From Clostridia bacterium (GTDB taxonomy: Bacteria > Bacillota > Clostridia > TANB77 > CAG-508), in contig JAGBAJ010000042.1 in assembly GCA_017939755.1 (NCBI GenBank), forward strand, positions 146,320 through 210,319: a stretch of DNA of 64,000 nucleotides. The letters are read 5' to 3'. Below, one piece after another: positions 1 to 9,011 of this stretch. A program made the position numbers and the translations under genes. The first letter of the stretch is position 1. Every line of letters begins with the position of its first letter. Below the pieces are notes generated by a model, which saw only the letters and a list, made by a program, of their open reading frames with translations, did no database searches and had not been told where the DNA came from.

Positions 1-277
1 ATTCAGAACCTTTAATATTTTTTATTGTTTTATAAATTTTTTCATCCATTAAATTTAATCTATAAAATAAGTCCCAAATATTTTTTGTTCCAATCCATGG
101 TGATTTTATTCCTTTCCATTCTTTAGATGATGCTATATTTTTTCCTGTTGGATTCATAAACACAAAACATATATCTGGATTTTCTGTACATCCACCATTA
201 TAAATAGAGTCTAGTTCTTTTGCACCATACTTTCTTTGTAACCTATCATATTTTGTTTTTAAATCTTCTAATTTCAC
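1..277 (-). CDS. Uracil-DNA glycosylase-like protein, N-terminal part
   Basis: The gene runs off the left edge, so only about 90 N-terminal residues are visible. The segment FMNPTGKNIA, followed by a WKGI...PWIGTKNIW stretch, matches the N-terminal region of small uracil-DNA-glycosylase superfamily proteins, where an N-P-x-G loop near the start forms part of the active site. The family removes uracil from DNA, but the remaining catalytic motifs lie outside the window. I chose the GTG start at 275-277 because a GGGAG ribosome binding site lies eight bases upstream; an in-frame ATG at 290-292 overlaps that site and is less likely. Function is by family resemblance. Confidence 0.7.
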   Translation of the reverse strand, partial: MKLEDLKTKYDRLQRKYGAKELDSIYNGGCTENPDICFVFMNPTGKNIASSKEWKGIKSPWIGTKNIWDLFYRLNLMDEKIYKTIKNIKGSE

Positions 278-412
278 TAGTATTACTCCCATCTTTATAT
301 ATTATTTACTATAAATTCAATTACATCTTACCATTCCATATACCCATTTTGCTATTAATTTTTCTATATTCTTAAGTTTTATATCTGTATATTGATACAT
401 TTATATCTATTA

Positions 413-563
413 CTATCTGTAATAGCTTGTGCTTACCATTTCAGCAATTTGTTTGTATAGATCTATGATATTAGCTTCTGCATTCCACTTTTTCTCCTTC
501 ATATTTTTCAAAAATATGATAAACATACCTATAATCTTCAACTATTTTTATAAAATCAATCAT
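413..563 (-). pseudogene. Possible small frameshifted gene
   Basis: An ATG at 561-563 overlaps the stop of the gene at 560-1477 as ATGA, the usual layout of coupled genes. The frame encodes about 30 residues (MIDFIKIVEDYRYVYHIFEK...) and stops at 471. One base shift continues into an open frame ending at 413 with a similarly plausible helical peptide (NIIDLYKQIAEMVS). This could be one small protein of about 50 residues broken by a single-base change, a genuine 30-residue peptide, or chance. The remaining bases from 278 to 412 show nothing I can support. Confidence 0.25.
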
Positions 564-1477
564 ATATCTTGTTTCTCTTGTCCTTCCATTTGCCTAATTG
601 CGTTATCTAGCATTTGCTCTTCCTTTTCAAGAGCTTTTAATTTTTCTTCTTTTTGATTTAGAGTATTTTGCCCTTCGTTTAAACATTGCTTTAATGTCTC
701 TAAAAAAGCTGCCATAGCATCTCTTGTGCCATCAGGAACTAATCTATCTTTATATGCATTTCTTAAATCTATATATAATTTTTCTAATGAATGTCTATCT
801 AAATCATTATAATTTGTTACTGATTTGGTATCAATTATTCCCTGCAATTGCCATACAATCTGTACTGTTAGAAATCCTTTTAACTGTTTTTCAAATTCAT
901 TAAAGGTTTTTTCATCAACAACATTTCCTCTAAAACTCATATGATTTCTATTTATAAATAAATCAATCATCCCGTTATCTAGCAACTTATATGTTCCTAA
1001 GATATATTCCTTTGGAATTAACTTTTTACTAAATATTTCATCTCTTAGGGTCGTCGTTTCATATCCCTTTGATCCCATATCGGATTTATACTCACTATTA
1101 AGATTTGTATCTCCTAAATATAAAGATCTTCCATTTTCGTCCCTGATAATAGTTGGTATAGCAACTATTACAATTGCTCTTCCACCATAATTGTAATTTA
1201 GTAAACCATCATGATTTAAATGTTCCGCATTCTTAGCATCATCAATTCTACCAAAAAAGGCAACTGTTCCATTAATTGTTCTATCACTATATATTTTTAA
1301 TCCATTCTTCAAAATTTCTTGCTGTACATTATATACCTCTATTCTTTTATTTTCTGTATCTGAATTTTCTCCATACCAACTAGGACCATTTCCTGTTATT
1401 CCATGTAGTCCAATTGAATATTCCCCATTCAATTGGGATCTTAAAATTTCATATAGCTCTCCTCTTTTTATAATCAT
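560..1477 (-). CDS. Unknown 305-residue protein
   Basis: I do not recognise this protein. The start is well supported by GGGAGG seven bases before the ATG. The N-terminal two thirds looks like a soluble mixed alpha/beta domain with a conserved-looking GLHGITGNGPSWYG segment near residues 23-36 and an AIVIVAIPTII strand near 101-111. The C-terminal 50 residues are charged and helical (KEEKLKALEKEEQ), probably a coiled coil. No signal peptide or membrane segment is present. The gene follows the basic 127-residue gene by 18 bases, so the two probably share a transcript. The LHG-type segment resembles ADP-ribosyltransferase-like folds, but that is a weak impression only. Confidence 0.75.
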   Translation of the reverse strand: MIIKRGELYEILRSQLNGEYSIGLHGITGNGPSWYGENSDTENKRIEVYNVQQEILKNGLKIYSDRTINGTVAFFGRIDDAKNAEHLNHDGLLNYNYGGRAIVIVAIPTIIRDENGRSLYLGDTNLNSEYKSDMGSKGYETTTLRDEIFSKKLIPKEYILGTYKLLDNGMIDLFINRNHMSFRGNVVDEKTFNEFEKQLKGFLTVQIVWQLQGIIDTKSVTNYNDLDRHSLEKLYIDLRNAYKDRLVPDGTRDAMAAFLETLKQCLNEGQNTLNQKEEKLKALEKEEQMLDNAIRQMEGQEKQDI

Positions 1478-1495
1478 AAATCTTCCTCCCTTTAA

Positions 1496-1879
1496 CTATA
1501 CTTTAAGATTCCATTTTGCAATTTTTTGCTTTTTTATTTTATTTTTATTCTCTAATTGCTCAATCTGTTTATCATATAATGCACACAATAAATCTATTTG
1601 TTCTTTCGTTAAATCTTCTTCTTTTATCTCTCCATTTCTAAATTTTCTTTGTAGGACTAAAAGCTCTGATTTTTCGATTTCCTTAACCTTTATTGAATTT
1701 AAAAATTGAGACCTATCACTATTTATGTTCTTATCCTCTATCTCTTTTTTGTCATTATTATTTTCCTTAGAATTATGATTTACAAAAAAAACCTTTGCTC
1801 TACTAAAAAACATATTTATAAATTTTTTTATTTTTTTCTCTTGTCCAATTTTAGCTAAGGCTTTATTTCTATTCACCAT
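1496..1879 (-). CDS. Small basic protein, paralogue of the 92-residue protein at 43 kb
   Basis: This 127-residue protein has a lysine-rich N-terminal half and a helical C-terminal half. The C-terminal half aligns with the protein at 43178-43456: both carry an F-L-x-S-I-(K/R)-V start, a L-x-x-L-(Q/K)-R-K-(F/Y) segment, N-(G/E)-E-I, a D/E-rich patch, then L-Y-(D/E)-x-(Q/E)-I and a lysine-rich end. The two therefore form a small family of unknown role. AAAAGGAG precedes the ATG by about ten bases. The gene starts a two-gene unit with the 305-residue gene. No known domain is recognised. Confidence 0.75.
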   Translation of the reverse strand: MVNRNKALAKIGQEKKIKKFINMFFSRAKVFFVNHNSKENNNDKKEIEDKNINSDRSQFLNSIKVKEIEKSELLVLQRKFRNGEIKEEDLTKEQIDLLCALYDKQIEQLENKNKIKKQKIAKWNLKV

Positions 1880-1998
1880 TTTTATATTTCTCCTTTTCTT
1901 ATATTTAAAGAAACCAATGATTGATGTTAGTCTTGTTACAAAGAACCTTGAGTACTTGACTATTGATTCTTCTATTAGCTTTTAATATTTAAATAAAA

Positions 1999-2045
1999 AA
2001 TAGCACTGAATCACTTATATAGTTGATTTGGTGCCACTTTTTATT
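1999..2045 (-). terminator. Bidirectional hairpin with T-runs
   Basis: GCAC..AATCA and TGATT..GTGC arms pair around a short loop with one small internal loop, and T-rich tracts follow on both strands. It lies in the 357-base gap between the 127-residue gene and uppP, where I see no gene. It could act as a second terminator downstream of uppP. Confidence 0.5.
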
Positions 2046-2121
2046 TATTAATATTATATCAAATAATAAAGTTCAGTACAATATTCTTTTGTTGCTATTT
2101 TCGCAATTATCTGATTTTAAT

Positions 2122-2153
2122 GTCAAAAAAAGGGCATCAATTTTGACTGCCCT
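2122..2153 (-). terminator. Rho-independent terminator of the uppP operon
   Basis: On the minus strand GGGCA-G-TCAA pairs with TTGA-TGCCC around a two-base loop and is followed by seven T residues. It lies about 85 bases after the uppP stop codon, as expected for the end of the CPBP-uppP transcript. Confidence 0.8.
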
Positions 2154-2236
2154 TTAATTGCCCTTTGATTCTTTTAATTGCTTTAAACCTGTGACCGAAA
2201 TTTTATTTTACCTCTTTAACCATGATGGCTGGTAAA

Positions 2237-3154
2237 TTAAATTATTCCAATAAAACCAGCCAATAAAACAACCACACCAATTATTATTCTGTAAACTCCA
2301 AATACTTTGAAATCATGTTTCTTTATGTAGTTCATTAAGAATTTAATTATAAACATTGATACTGCAAATGCAACTACCATTCCTACAAGAAGTATTACAA
2401 ATTCTAATCCTGTAAAATGTAAACCAAACTTTACTAGCTTCAATAAGCTTGCTCCAAACATTACAGGAATAGCCAAATAAAATGTAAATTCTGCAGATAC
2501 TTTTCTTGATATTCCAATAAGCAATGCTCCTATTATTGTTGCTCCAGATCTTGATACTCCTGGGAATATTGCAGCTAATAACTGAAATCCTCCAATTATT
2601 AATGCATCTTTGTATGTAATACTATCAATGTGTTCCACTCTTGACTCTCTACCCTTGTGCCAATTTTCGATTACTATAAATGCTACACCAAATACTATTA
2701 ACGCTATAGCAACACATGTTGGATTATAAAACCACTTCTCAAATAGTTCATCAAATAAAAGACCTATTACAGCTGCTGGTACACATGCAACTAATATTTT
2801 TCCCCATAGATTTGTTATCTTTCTATCTAAATTTCTAGCAAATTTTAAAATTGGATTTCCAATTGCTGCTATAACTTTTGTTATTTTCTTATTTGGATTT
2901 GATATTAGTCTTATTGATTTAAAAGCTTTACTTTTTTGCTTTGTAAAAGGCCATATATCTTTAAAATAAATTACTACTACAGCTAATATCGCACCTAATT
3001 GAATTACTACTTCAAACATTTCAAAGAAGCCTTCAGATACATTCTTAAATTGCAAGAATGCCCTTAGTAATATTAAGTGTCCTGTACTACTTACTGGTAA
3101 CCATTCTGTAATTCCTTCAACAATACCAAAGATAATTGCTTTAATTATTTCCAT
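2237..3154 (-). CDS. uppP: Undecaprenyl-diphosphatase UppP/BacA
   Basis: Integral membrane phosphatase that converts undecaprenyl diphosphate to the monophosphate, recycling the lipid carrier for peptidoglycan and teichoic acid synthesis; it can confer bacitracin tolerance. Both family signatures are intact: EGITEWLPVSSTGH at residues 13-26 and PGVSRSG at 198-204. At 305 residues it is longer than the usual 265-280 because of a basic loop at about residues 70-115. Eighteen bases separate it from the upstream CPBP gene, so they form an operon closed by the hairpin at 2122-2153. Identification is secure. Confidence 0.96.
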   Translation of the reverse strand: MEIIKAIIFGIVEGITEWLPVSSTGHLILLRAFLQFKNVSEGFFEMFEVVIQLGAILAVVVIYFKDIWPFTKQKSKAFKSIRLISNPNKKITKVIAAIGNPILKFARNLDRKITNLWGKILVACVPAAVIGLLFDELFEKWFYNPTCVAIALIVFGVAFIVIENWHKGRESRVEHIDSITYKDALIIGGFQLLAAIFPGVSRSGATIIGALLIGISRKVSAEFTFYLAIPVMFGASLLKLVKFGLHFTGLEFVILLVGMVVAFAVSMFIIKFLMNYIKKHDFKVFGVYRIIIGVVVLLAGFIGII

Positions 3155-3172
3155 TTTTCTTCCTCCATTTTC

Positions 3173-4081
3173 CTATCCTCCAATGATAGCTAATACTGTT
3201 ATTAATACTACGATAATTACTGAAAAAATATAACCTATATTAAAGTAAAGTTTCTTTCTATCGTATTTTGTTTCATTACTAATGTTAAGCTTATGCTTTG
3301 GTGATGATAGTATAATCGGCAATGATATTACTGTTGCAAGAGCAAACCCCATCTCAACCATTGAGATTAATCCTGCAATTACCATCTGATTATACTGCAT
3401 GCATATTGTTAAAATTGACGAAGTAAGGTTCATTGCTATATGAAGTATTATTGGATATCTTAACTTATTTGTCTTTACAAAGGCATAACCAAATACAAGC
3501 CCCGCAGCTATTGCCATGGGTATTTGCACAAAGTTCGCGTGGAAAAGTCCAAATAAAACTGCTGTATAAATAATTGCCGTTTTGTCACCATATGCTCTTA
3601 GCCTACTTAAAATTATTCCTCTAAATATCACTTCTTCGCATACTGGAGCAAGTATGGCAAGAAAGAATATCATCATTACAGGTGACGATTTTTGCATCGC
3701 ATCAGCTACTCGATTACCTATTGATAAACCCAATAATTGCTCTATTAGAGATTTAACTATATTTGTAACAAGAGCGCATCCAATTCCTAAGCCTATTGTT
3801 ATCATTATTAAGTATAAAATTTTACCAAATTTAAAATCTGATTTTTCTTCTGGCACTACTTTTTCCATTTTTCTAAAAAGTAGTTTTAATGTAACTATAC
3901 CAACAACATATACAGAAATTGCATTTCCTATATAAGAAATCAGCTGACTATTACTATCATTTATTATTCCAAATTTTTCAACAACAAGTTGATATCCAAT
4001 CATTACCAGATTCATTAATATAAGATATAATCCTAATCCAAATCCCAATATTCTCTTTTGTTTTATCGATTTATTTTCCAT
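3173..4081 (-). CDS. CPBP-family intramembrane metalloprotease
   Basis: Membrane protein of about eight hydrophobic segments with the three motifs of the CAAX protease/bacteriocin-processing (Abi) family: EEVIFR at residues 149-154, H181 in the FGLFHAN segment, and H214 in LHIAMN. These residues hold the catalytic centre in related intramembrane glutamic and metalloproteases. The substrate cannot be told from sequence; relatives process peptides or protect against bacteriocins. GGAGG six bases upstream supports the ATG. It is the first gene of a unit with uppP, which links it loosely to envelope functions. Confidence 0.88.
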   Translation of the reverse strand: MENKSIKQKRILGFGLGLYLILMNLVMIGYQLVVEKFGIINDSNSQLISYIGNAISVYVVGIVTLKLLFRKMEKVVPEEKSDFKFGKILYLIMITIGLGIGCALVTNIVKSLIEQLLGLSIGNRVADAMQKSSPVMMIFFLAILAPVCEEVIFRGIILSRLRAYGDKTAIIYTAVLFGLFHANFVQIPMAIAAGLVFGYAFVKTNKLRYPIILHIAMNLTSSILTICMQYNQMVIAGLISMVEMGFALATVISLPIILSSPKHKLNISNETKYDRKKLYFNIGYIFSVIIVVLITVLAIIGG

Positions 4082-4105
4082 TTTTTCCTCCTTTGATTTT
4101 GGTTC

Positions 4106-4139
4106 TGCTGTTTTTTGAAAGTAGTCCCCAAAAACAGCA
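4106..4139. repeat. Inverted repeat after tyrS containing a GGGGAC core
   Basis: TGCTGTTTTT and AAAAACAGCA arms flank a loop that includes GGGGAC on the minus strand. It starts immediately after the tyrS stop codon. A T-run after the stem is missing on the minus strand, so a terminator role is uncertain. The GGGGAC core links it to the other GGGAC-bearing intergenic repeats in this window. Confidence 0.4.
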
Positions 4140-5309
4140 TTATTTTATTTTTACAAATTTATTTTTTCCAAATTGAACAACCTTTGCATCTGATAAATCT
4201 AATATTGCATTAATATCATTTACTACTTCTAAGTTAACTTTTACACCATTTCCTTGAATCATTCTTCTAGCTTCGCTTTTAGATGCTGCAAATCCTGCTT
4301 GTACAAGTGCATCACATAACTTTACTTCTTTGCTATCAGCTGTACTTAGCTCTAGCTCTTTTATATCATCTGGAATTCCACCTTTTGCAACTTGAGCATA
4401 TCGCTCTTCTGCTACTTTAATAAACTCTTCTCCATGATATAATCTAACTATTTCTTCTGCATATAATCTATGTGCCGCTATAACATCTTCATTTATAAGT
4501 TTTTGAGCCTCCGCTAAATCTATATTATCTGTTGTTAATTTGAAATAATCAAATAAAACATCGTCTGGAATTTTCATAGCTTTTTCGTACATTACCTCTG
4601 GTGCTTCATCAATTCCAATATAATTACCTAGAGATTTACTCATCTTTTCTTTTCCATCTAATCCAACTAATAGTGGGAATGTAATAACAACTTGTGGCTC
4701 TTGTTCATAATTTCTTTGTAGCTCTCTTCCAACTAATAAGTTAAATGTTTGGTCTGTTCCTCCAATTTCCACATCAGCATTTATTGCAACAGAATCGTAT
4801 CCTTGCATTAATGGGTAGAACATTTCGTGCATGCTTAATGGTAAATTGTTTTCGTATCTATTTTTAAAATCATCTCTTTCTAGTAATCTTGCAACTGTGT
4901 ATTTACTTGCTAAAGATAAAACATCTTTTAGGTTTAATTTTTCTAACCATTCTGAGTTAAATACTATTTTTGTTTTTGATGGATCAAGAATTTTTGTTAC
5001 TTGTTTAAAGTATGATTCTCCAGCACTATGGGCTTGCTCATAAGTTAAAGCTGGTCTTGTTTTATTTTTTCCACTTGGATCACCTATCATAGCTGTGTAA
5101 TCTCCAATAATAAATACAACTTCATGTCCCATATCTTGGAAATTCTTAAGTGCTCTTAAAACAACAGTATGTCCTAAGTGTAAGTCTGGTCTACTTGGGT
5201 CAGCACCCAATTTAATAGTTAACTTTTTTCCTGATTTTAATTTTTTTTCTAAGTCTTCCTCAGAAATAATTTGAACTGCTTTTCTTTTAATTAAATCTAA
5301 TTGTTCCAT
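4140..5309 (-). CDS. tyrS: Tyrosyl-tRNA synthetase
   Basis: Class I aminoacyl-tRNA synthetase charging tRNA-Tyr. Visible motifs are HLGH at residues 44-47, the [17 protein letters not shown] segment, and KMSKS at 222-226, followed by a C-terminal S4 RNA-binding domain ([17 protein letters not shown]). The HLGH and IGDPSG wording is that of the TyrZ-like bacterial subgroup. The start at 5309 is set by AAGGAGG seven bases upstream; the frame remains open further upstream but that part is repeat and leader sequence. The length of 389 residues is normal. A T-box leader lies upstream, so expression should rise when uncharged tRNA-Tyr accumulates. Confidence 0.97.
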   Translation of the reverse strand: MEQLDLIKRKAVQIISEEDLEKKLKSGKKLTIKLGADPSRPDLHLGHTVVLRALKNFQDMGHEVVFIIGDYTAMIGDPSGKNKTRPALTYEQAHSAGESYFKQVTKILDPSKTKIVFNSEWLEKLNLKDVLSLASKYTVARLLERDDFKNRYENNLPLSMHEMFYPLMQGYDSVAINADVEIGGTDQTFNLLVGRELQRNYEQEPQVVITFPLLVGLDGKEKMSKSLGNYIGIDEAPEVMYEKAMKIPDDVLFDYFKLTTDNIDLAEAQKLINEDVIAAHRLYAEEIVRLYHGEEFIKVAEERYAQVAKGGIPDDIKELELSTADSKEVKLCDALVQAGFAASKSEARRMIQGNGVKVNLEVVNDINAILDLSDAKVVQFGKNKFVKIK

Positions 5310-5330
5310 AAAAATCCTCCTTTTAAAATT

Positions 5331-5430
5331 AGGGACGGGGTTTAATTTTAAATTTTTAAAATTGGGGACACCCTTACTCCCAATTAACACGAAAAAGATA
5401 AATGTCAAAATTCTCCGTCCCCATTGACAC
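5331..5430 (-). repeat. GGGAC-type repeat inside the tyrS leader
   Basis: On the minus strand this block reads GGGGACGGAGAATTTTGACA, then GTGTCCCC and CCCCGTCCC with A+T-rich spacers. The GTGTCCCCAATTT...AACCCCGTCCC half is nearly identical to 10149-10196 and to the 33-base units at 16495-16604. It separates the T-box terminator from the tyrS ribosome binding site, lengthening the leader by about 100 bases. Confidence 0.7.
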
Positions 5431-5470
5431 AAAAAGAGCTAAATACATTCCGCAAAGGACGATTTAGCTC
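5431..5470 (-). terminator. T-box intrinsic terminator for tyrS
   Basis: GAGCTAAAT pairs with ATTTAGCTC around an 18-base loop and is followed on the minus strand by TTTTT. It directly follows the T-box antiterminator sequence, and its 5' arm begins right after the GGTGGTACCAC motif, the usual mutually exclusive arrangement. Confidence 0.85.
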
Positions 5471-5652
5471 GTGGTACCACCTTTATTTACAAATTAAAAT
5501 TTGCCTTATTAAGATTTTCGTAATCTTTTACGTAACTACTATAAGAATTGTATTTCGAACTTTCTATTTTGATAAATTTCACCATACATTACCTCTCTAT
5601 TTGCTAAAATATAAGCTCTACTAAATTTCTCTTTAACGCAGTTAATTTTATT
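5431..5652 (-). promoter_or_regulatory. T-box riboswitch leader of tyrS
   Basis: The minus strand contains AAAGGTGGTACCACGAG at about 5468-5485, the conserved T-box sequence that pairs with the acceptor end of uncharged tRNA, followed by the terminator hairpin. Upstream are an AGAGAGG segment and a GAAATACAA stretch whose UAC triplet would be a tyrosine specifier; that assignment is inferred from the gene controlled. The region lies between a good promoter and tyrS, so the leader is complete. In this family uncharged tRNA-Tyr favours the antiterminator and lets transcription continue. Confidence 0.88.
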
Positions 5653-5659
5653 GATTAGA

Positions 5660-5688
5660 ATACTATCATTAATTATTTTTTTTGTCAA
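5660..5688 (-). promoter_or_regulatory. Promoter of the tyrS T-box leader
   Basis: Minus-strand TTGACA (5683-5688) and TAGTAT (5660-5665) are separated by 17 bases. The -35 box is a perfect consensus and the -10 box matches at four of six positions. Transcription would begin just upstream of the T-box stem I region. Confidence 0.7.
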
Positions 5689-5702
5689 TACAAATTTGTA
5701 TT

Positions 5703-8153
5703 TTACCTAGAGCTGTGCCCGCTTTTATTCTTTGAAGACTTCCCATTTGATTTCTTTGGTTTATTTTTTTGTTGATTGTTTTTAGCAATTGCAACTTTCC
5801 TTATTTCCCCAGTTTCCACATTGTACATTTCATCTCCTGCTGATCTATTTTTATATGGCGGGTTATTAGGTTGTTGTAGCCATCTCATGTGCATATATGT
5901 ATGATCTGCTACCATATATCCATCAACTTTTAATAAACCTTTATTTTTTTCGTCTTTTGACATTGGATATAAAATCTGTGTTGTAAGACGTTGGCCTAGT
6001 ACATAACTATACATATCATCTGCACCTATATATACTGGAATTTCGCAATTTCCATTTGTCAGTTCTTTAATAAACTTAATTAAATCTTCCTTATCCATGT
6101 GATAGTATACTGGCATATTTAATCCTTTAATGTCAAATCCAATCAGTACTTTAGAATCATCTTCTTTATCATCTATAGTAACATATCCCCAGTTGATAAT
6201 ATTTTTATTTTTATCAGTCATTGCGGTATATATTAATGATTTAACTGAAAACTCTTTTAATTTGTATGCTTTTTCTGTTACTTTTACATCTTTTATCATA
6301 TAAAACAAATCTCTATCAAAATCAAAATTAAACCCCCTGTCGGAGAAATAATTGTTATATGCATTTTTAATATTTGCAAACATAGGAGTTAATTCTTCTA
6401 TCTCCCTTTCTTCGTATAAAAAGGTTTCAGGATTTACTTTATCATAATATTGTCGTTTCATTCTTAGTCTCATTTCGTCACATACCGACATCATAAGAGC
6501 AATATCCTCTGGAGTGTATCCTAAATCTTCATACTCAAAGTTTGGATTGTAGAATGCTTTTGCTATAATATCTTGCTGAGCACATATATACAAAATTCTA
6601 GAATATTTTGCTGTTTCTTTTGCCAGCCTATTTGTATAAAAACCTGACATTCCTATTATTGCTTCTTCAGATGCACGACTAATAGGAGTTTGACTAACTA
6701 TACTGCTATAGTATTGCTCTTCGTCTGGTTGTTTTTCTATAAAATAAAATGGTTTTCTGTCGTCTGTTTGTATAAATTTTGAAAATACTTCCTCAGGCTC
6801 TATTTGCAATTTATCCAACTTTATCCTTTTTAGTCTATAATTATTTGTTTTACAATACTTATTAAGTTCACCTTTTGACTCAAAAAAATCCATAATTTTA
6901 GCTAACCTTATAAGCATTGATTGCGTTATATCTAGTGGTTTATGTTCAAAATTAAAAAATTCAAACAACGTATATGTTTTTTCTCTAAAATGCTCTCTGC
7001 GATCTTTATTCTGCTCATTTTCTGATACCATAAACATTTTGTATAATTCATTTATTAAATGTTTTTTCTCTTCTGGACTTTGTCCTTCTGTTAATAAATT
7101 AAATAACTCATATATAAATAATATAAAATTATTATCATCATTATTTCCAATAAATAGCGACTTATATTTAGGTTTAAATATTGCTATTTTTTCTGTATGC
7201 GATAATTTATTCACTCTGCCAAGTACAGAAGATGTCGTAATTACTTTTTTTGCTTCGGCTATAGCTGAAATATCAAGTTGACTTGGAATCGCTTCTTTTC
7301 GCTGATTGTCCAATATTGATGGCATCGGAGTATCTTTTACATTTTTAAAGCCAACTGCCTGTTTTTCTACATTGCCGCTCTCTTCTATAATTTGAGATGC
7401 CTCGTCTTTTTCATCTCCAAAAGTAACGCTCTCAAATTCGAACATATTTGGAATGTTCTTAATAAATCTTCTTCTTAATGCCTCTGAGTTTGTTTTTAAT
7501 TTTTTCCATGCATTAGATCTACCTATTTTTAGCTCTTTATATGCTAAGTCAAAGTATTTTTTCATAAGTGGTATGTCGGACATTGTAAGATTGTTACTTT
7601 CAATCTTACCACATAAATCTGCAAACTCTCCTTCTTTAGGGTGCATAGACCCTTTTGCTAGTTCTGATAACATTATACAAACTTCTACTAATATATTTTC
7701 ATCAAGATTCGCAGAATAATTTTCACGATTTTTTCTTGCATATTCATGCATATTTATATTTTGAGCTACAATCTGCTCAAAATATGGGGTTAAATCCATA
7801 CCATTAATATATTCTGAAGTTCTAAGCATATAGAAACCAATTAAATCGGGATATGCTATTGAAGACATAAACGTTTCCATAAAATTATATAATTCATCAT
7901 TTATTTGATTTAATGTTAGTCCTTTTTCTTTCCTTTGTTTTACATACTGAATTATATTTTTTATAGCATCTATTTGTTCAAGAACGTCTTCAATTGGTTT
8001 AAGACTTTGTGTTTTTTTGTTAAAATAAAATAATCTTTTATTTCTATCATATATACTTCTAATAAAATCAATCTCTGCCATATTTTTAAGCTGATATGAT
8101 TTTCTTTCATCAGCACTTCCGTTAGTGTATTTCGGTTTCTTTGATTTTCCCAT
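5703..8153 (-). CDS. Large unknown protein, 816 residues
   Basis: I do not recognise this protein. It has no signal peptide or membrane segment and is rich in charged helical stretches, so it is probably a cytosolic multi-domain protein. The last 25 or so residues are a Lys/Asn/Ser-rich tail (KPKKSNGKSSKNKSG), which suggests nucleic-acid or ribosome binding by charge. Middle and C-terminal parts look globular (MPVYYHMDKEDLIKF; CEIPVYIGADDMYSYVLGQR). GGGGGGTGA lies nine bases before the ATG. It stands alone, between tyrS and the G+C-rich island, with ordinary base composition for this genome. Confidence 0.8.
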   Translation of the reverse strand: MGKSKKPKYTNGSADERKSYQLKNMAEIDFIRSIYDRNKRLFYFNKKTQSLKPIEDVLEQIDAIKNIIQYVKQRKEKGLTLNQINDELYNFMETFMSSIAYPDLIGFYMLRTSEYINGMDLTPYFEQIVAQNINMHEYARKNRENYSANLDENILVEVCIMLSELAKGSMHPKEGEFADLCGKIESNNLTMSDIPLMKKYFDLAYKELKIGRSNAWKKLKTNSEALRRRFIKNIPNMFEFESVTFGDEKDEASQIIEESGNVEKQAVGFKNVKDTPMPSILDNQRKEAIPSQLDISAIAEAKKVITTSSVLGRVNKLSHTEKIAIFKPKYKSLFIGNNDDNNFILFIYELFNLLTEGQSPEEKKHLINELYKMFMVSENEQNKDRREHFREKTYTLFEFFNFEHKPLDITQSMLIRLAKIMDFFESKGELNKYCKTNNYRLKRIKLDKLQIEPEEVFSKFIQTDDRKPFYFIEKQPDEEQYYSSIVSQTPISRASEEAIIGMSGFYTNRLAKETAKYSRILYICAQQDIIAKAFYNPNFEYEDLGYTPEDIALMMSVCDEMRLRMKRQYYDKVNPETFLYEEREIEELTPMFANIKNAYNNYFSDRGFNFDFDRDLFYMIKDVKVTEKAYKLKEFSVKSLIYTAMTDKNKNIINWGYVTIDDKEDDSKVLIGFDIKGLNMPVYYHMDKEDLIKFIKELTNGNCEIPVYIGADDMYSYVLGQRLTTQILYPMSKDEKNKGLLKVDGYMVADHTYMHMRWLQQPNNPPYKNRSAGDEMYNVETGEIRKVAIAKNNQQKNKPKKSNGKSSKNKSGHSSR

Positions 8154-8283
8154 GGTATGAATTCACCCCCCTTACTCTAAAATACTATACATAATGATAC
8201 CATTTTTAGATTTTTATGTCAATTAGAAGACATGATTCATATAGTTTACATCTTTAACTTTTAAATTTTGTTGTTTTATATGC

Positions 8284-8312
8284 TTGACTTTACATAATTT
8301 TAATGATATAAT
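8284..8312 (+). promoter_or_regulatory. Strong promoter of the G+C-rich gene at 8362
   Basis: TTGACT (8284-8289) and TATAAT (8307-8312) with a 17-base spacer. The start of transcription would fall about 40 bases before the AAAGGAGC ribosome binding site. Confidence 0.85.
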
Positions 8313-8361
8313 AAGGCATCGCGTTAAGCAATAAAAATTTTTTCAAAAGGAGCGAAAAACC

Positions 8362-8988
8362 ATGCAGAAACACATTGATTCTCTTGGAAACCCCGAGGCT
8401 CTCGCAAGAGTCCTCAAAAACGGCCGCTACACTGAAGAGGCCGATGCTGTCACCGGCATTATCACAATAAAGCCGGTGTGCACCTACTATGAGCCCAATA
8501 GCAAAAAGCTGCTGTCCCTGCTTAATGTGCTGCTTATCGAAAGCGGTTACATTACTAAGCTGGACCGCAAAAGCGGCAAAATTGAAGTGCTTCCGGAATG
8601 TCACTCAGTACCCTACACCATGGAAGAGCGCATCCAGATTGTCGGCGAAATTCTCTCCGATATGCTCAGCTACGGAAAAGAAATTGCTGGCGAAAGCTTC
8701 GGCTATTCTTATATGCGCTCTTGGGTCAAGAATGATGGCACTTTGCTTATTCAGGCCAAAAACAACAATCAGCTTGCGTGGGATCACATCTCTGAGTTGG
8801 CTGAATTGCTCAGATTTATCGGATATGCTGTAAATGATGCTGGCGGAACCAATATACTCAAGGTGACAAATTATCTTGAAGTTGCTGGCGAAAAAGCACT
8901 TAGCAAATCAGAGCCATCCAACATGGTCGCTGAGGAAATTGAATCGGTGCCAGAAGAAACTGATCAAGTTTCTGAAGAAGCTGCTTGA
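8362..8988 (+). CDS. Unknown 208-residue protein with foreign base composition
   Basis: I do not recognise this protein. It is soluble and mixed alpha/beta, with an acidic, Glu/Ser-rich tail (EEIESVPEETDQVSEEAA). It contains two similar halves in outline: each has a leucine-rich LLSLLN.L.ESGYI or LAELLRFIGYA helix followed by a short strand, which hints at a duplicated alpha/beta unit. Its codons are clearly G/C-rich (hand count 34 G+C in the 60 bases from 8401), unlike the roughly 25-30% flanks. AAAGGAGC lies eight bases before the ATG. It has its own promoter and terminator, so it is a self-contained unit, probably acquired by transfer. Confidence 0.85.
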   Translation: MQKHIDSLGNPEALARVLKNGRYTEEADAVTGIITIKPVCTYYEPNSKKLLSLLNVLLIESGYITKLDRKSGKIEVLPECHSVPYTMEERIQIVGEILSDMLSYGKEIAGESFGYSYMRSWVKNDGTLLIQAKNNNQLAWDHISELAELLRFIGYAVNDAGGTNILKVTNYLEVAGEKALSKSEPSNMVAEEIESVPEETDQVSEEAA

Positions 8989-9011
8989 TTCTAATGTGAC
9001 AACCTGAAAAA

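Noticed and set aside
4140..5432. Longer tyrS product starting upstream
   Set aside because: The extra 41 codons run through repeat and leader sequence, while AAGGAGG sits directly before the ATG at 5309.
8290..8604. Minus-strand frame overlapping the 208-residue gene
   Set aside because: It would run through that gene's promoter and coding sequence; no ribosome binding site.
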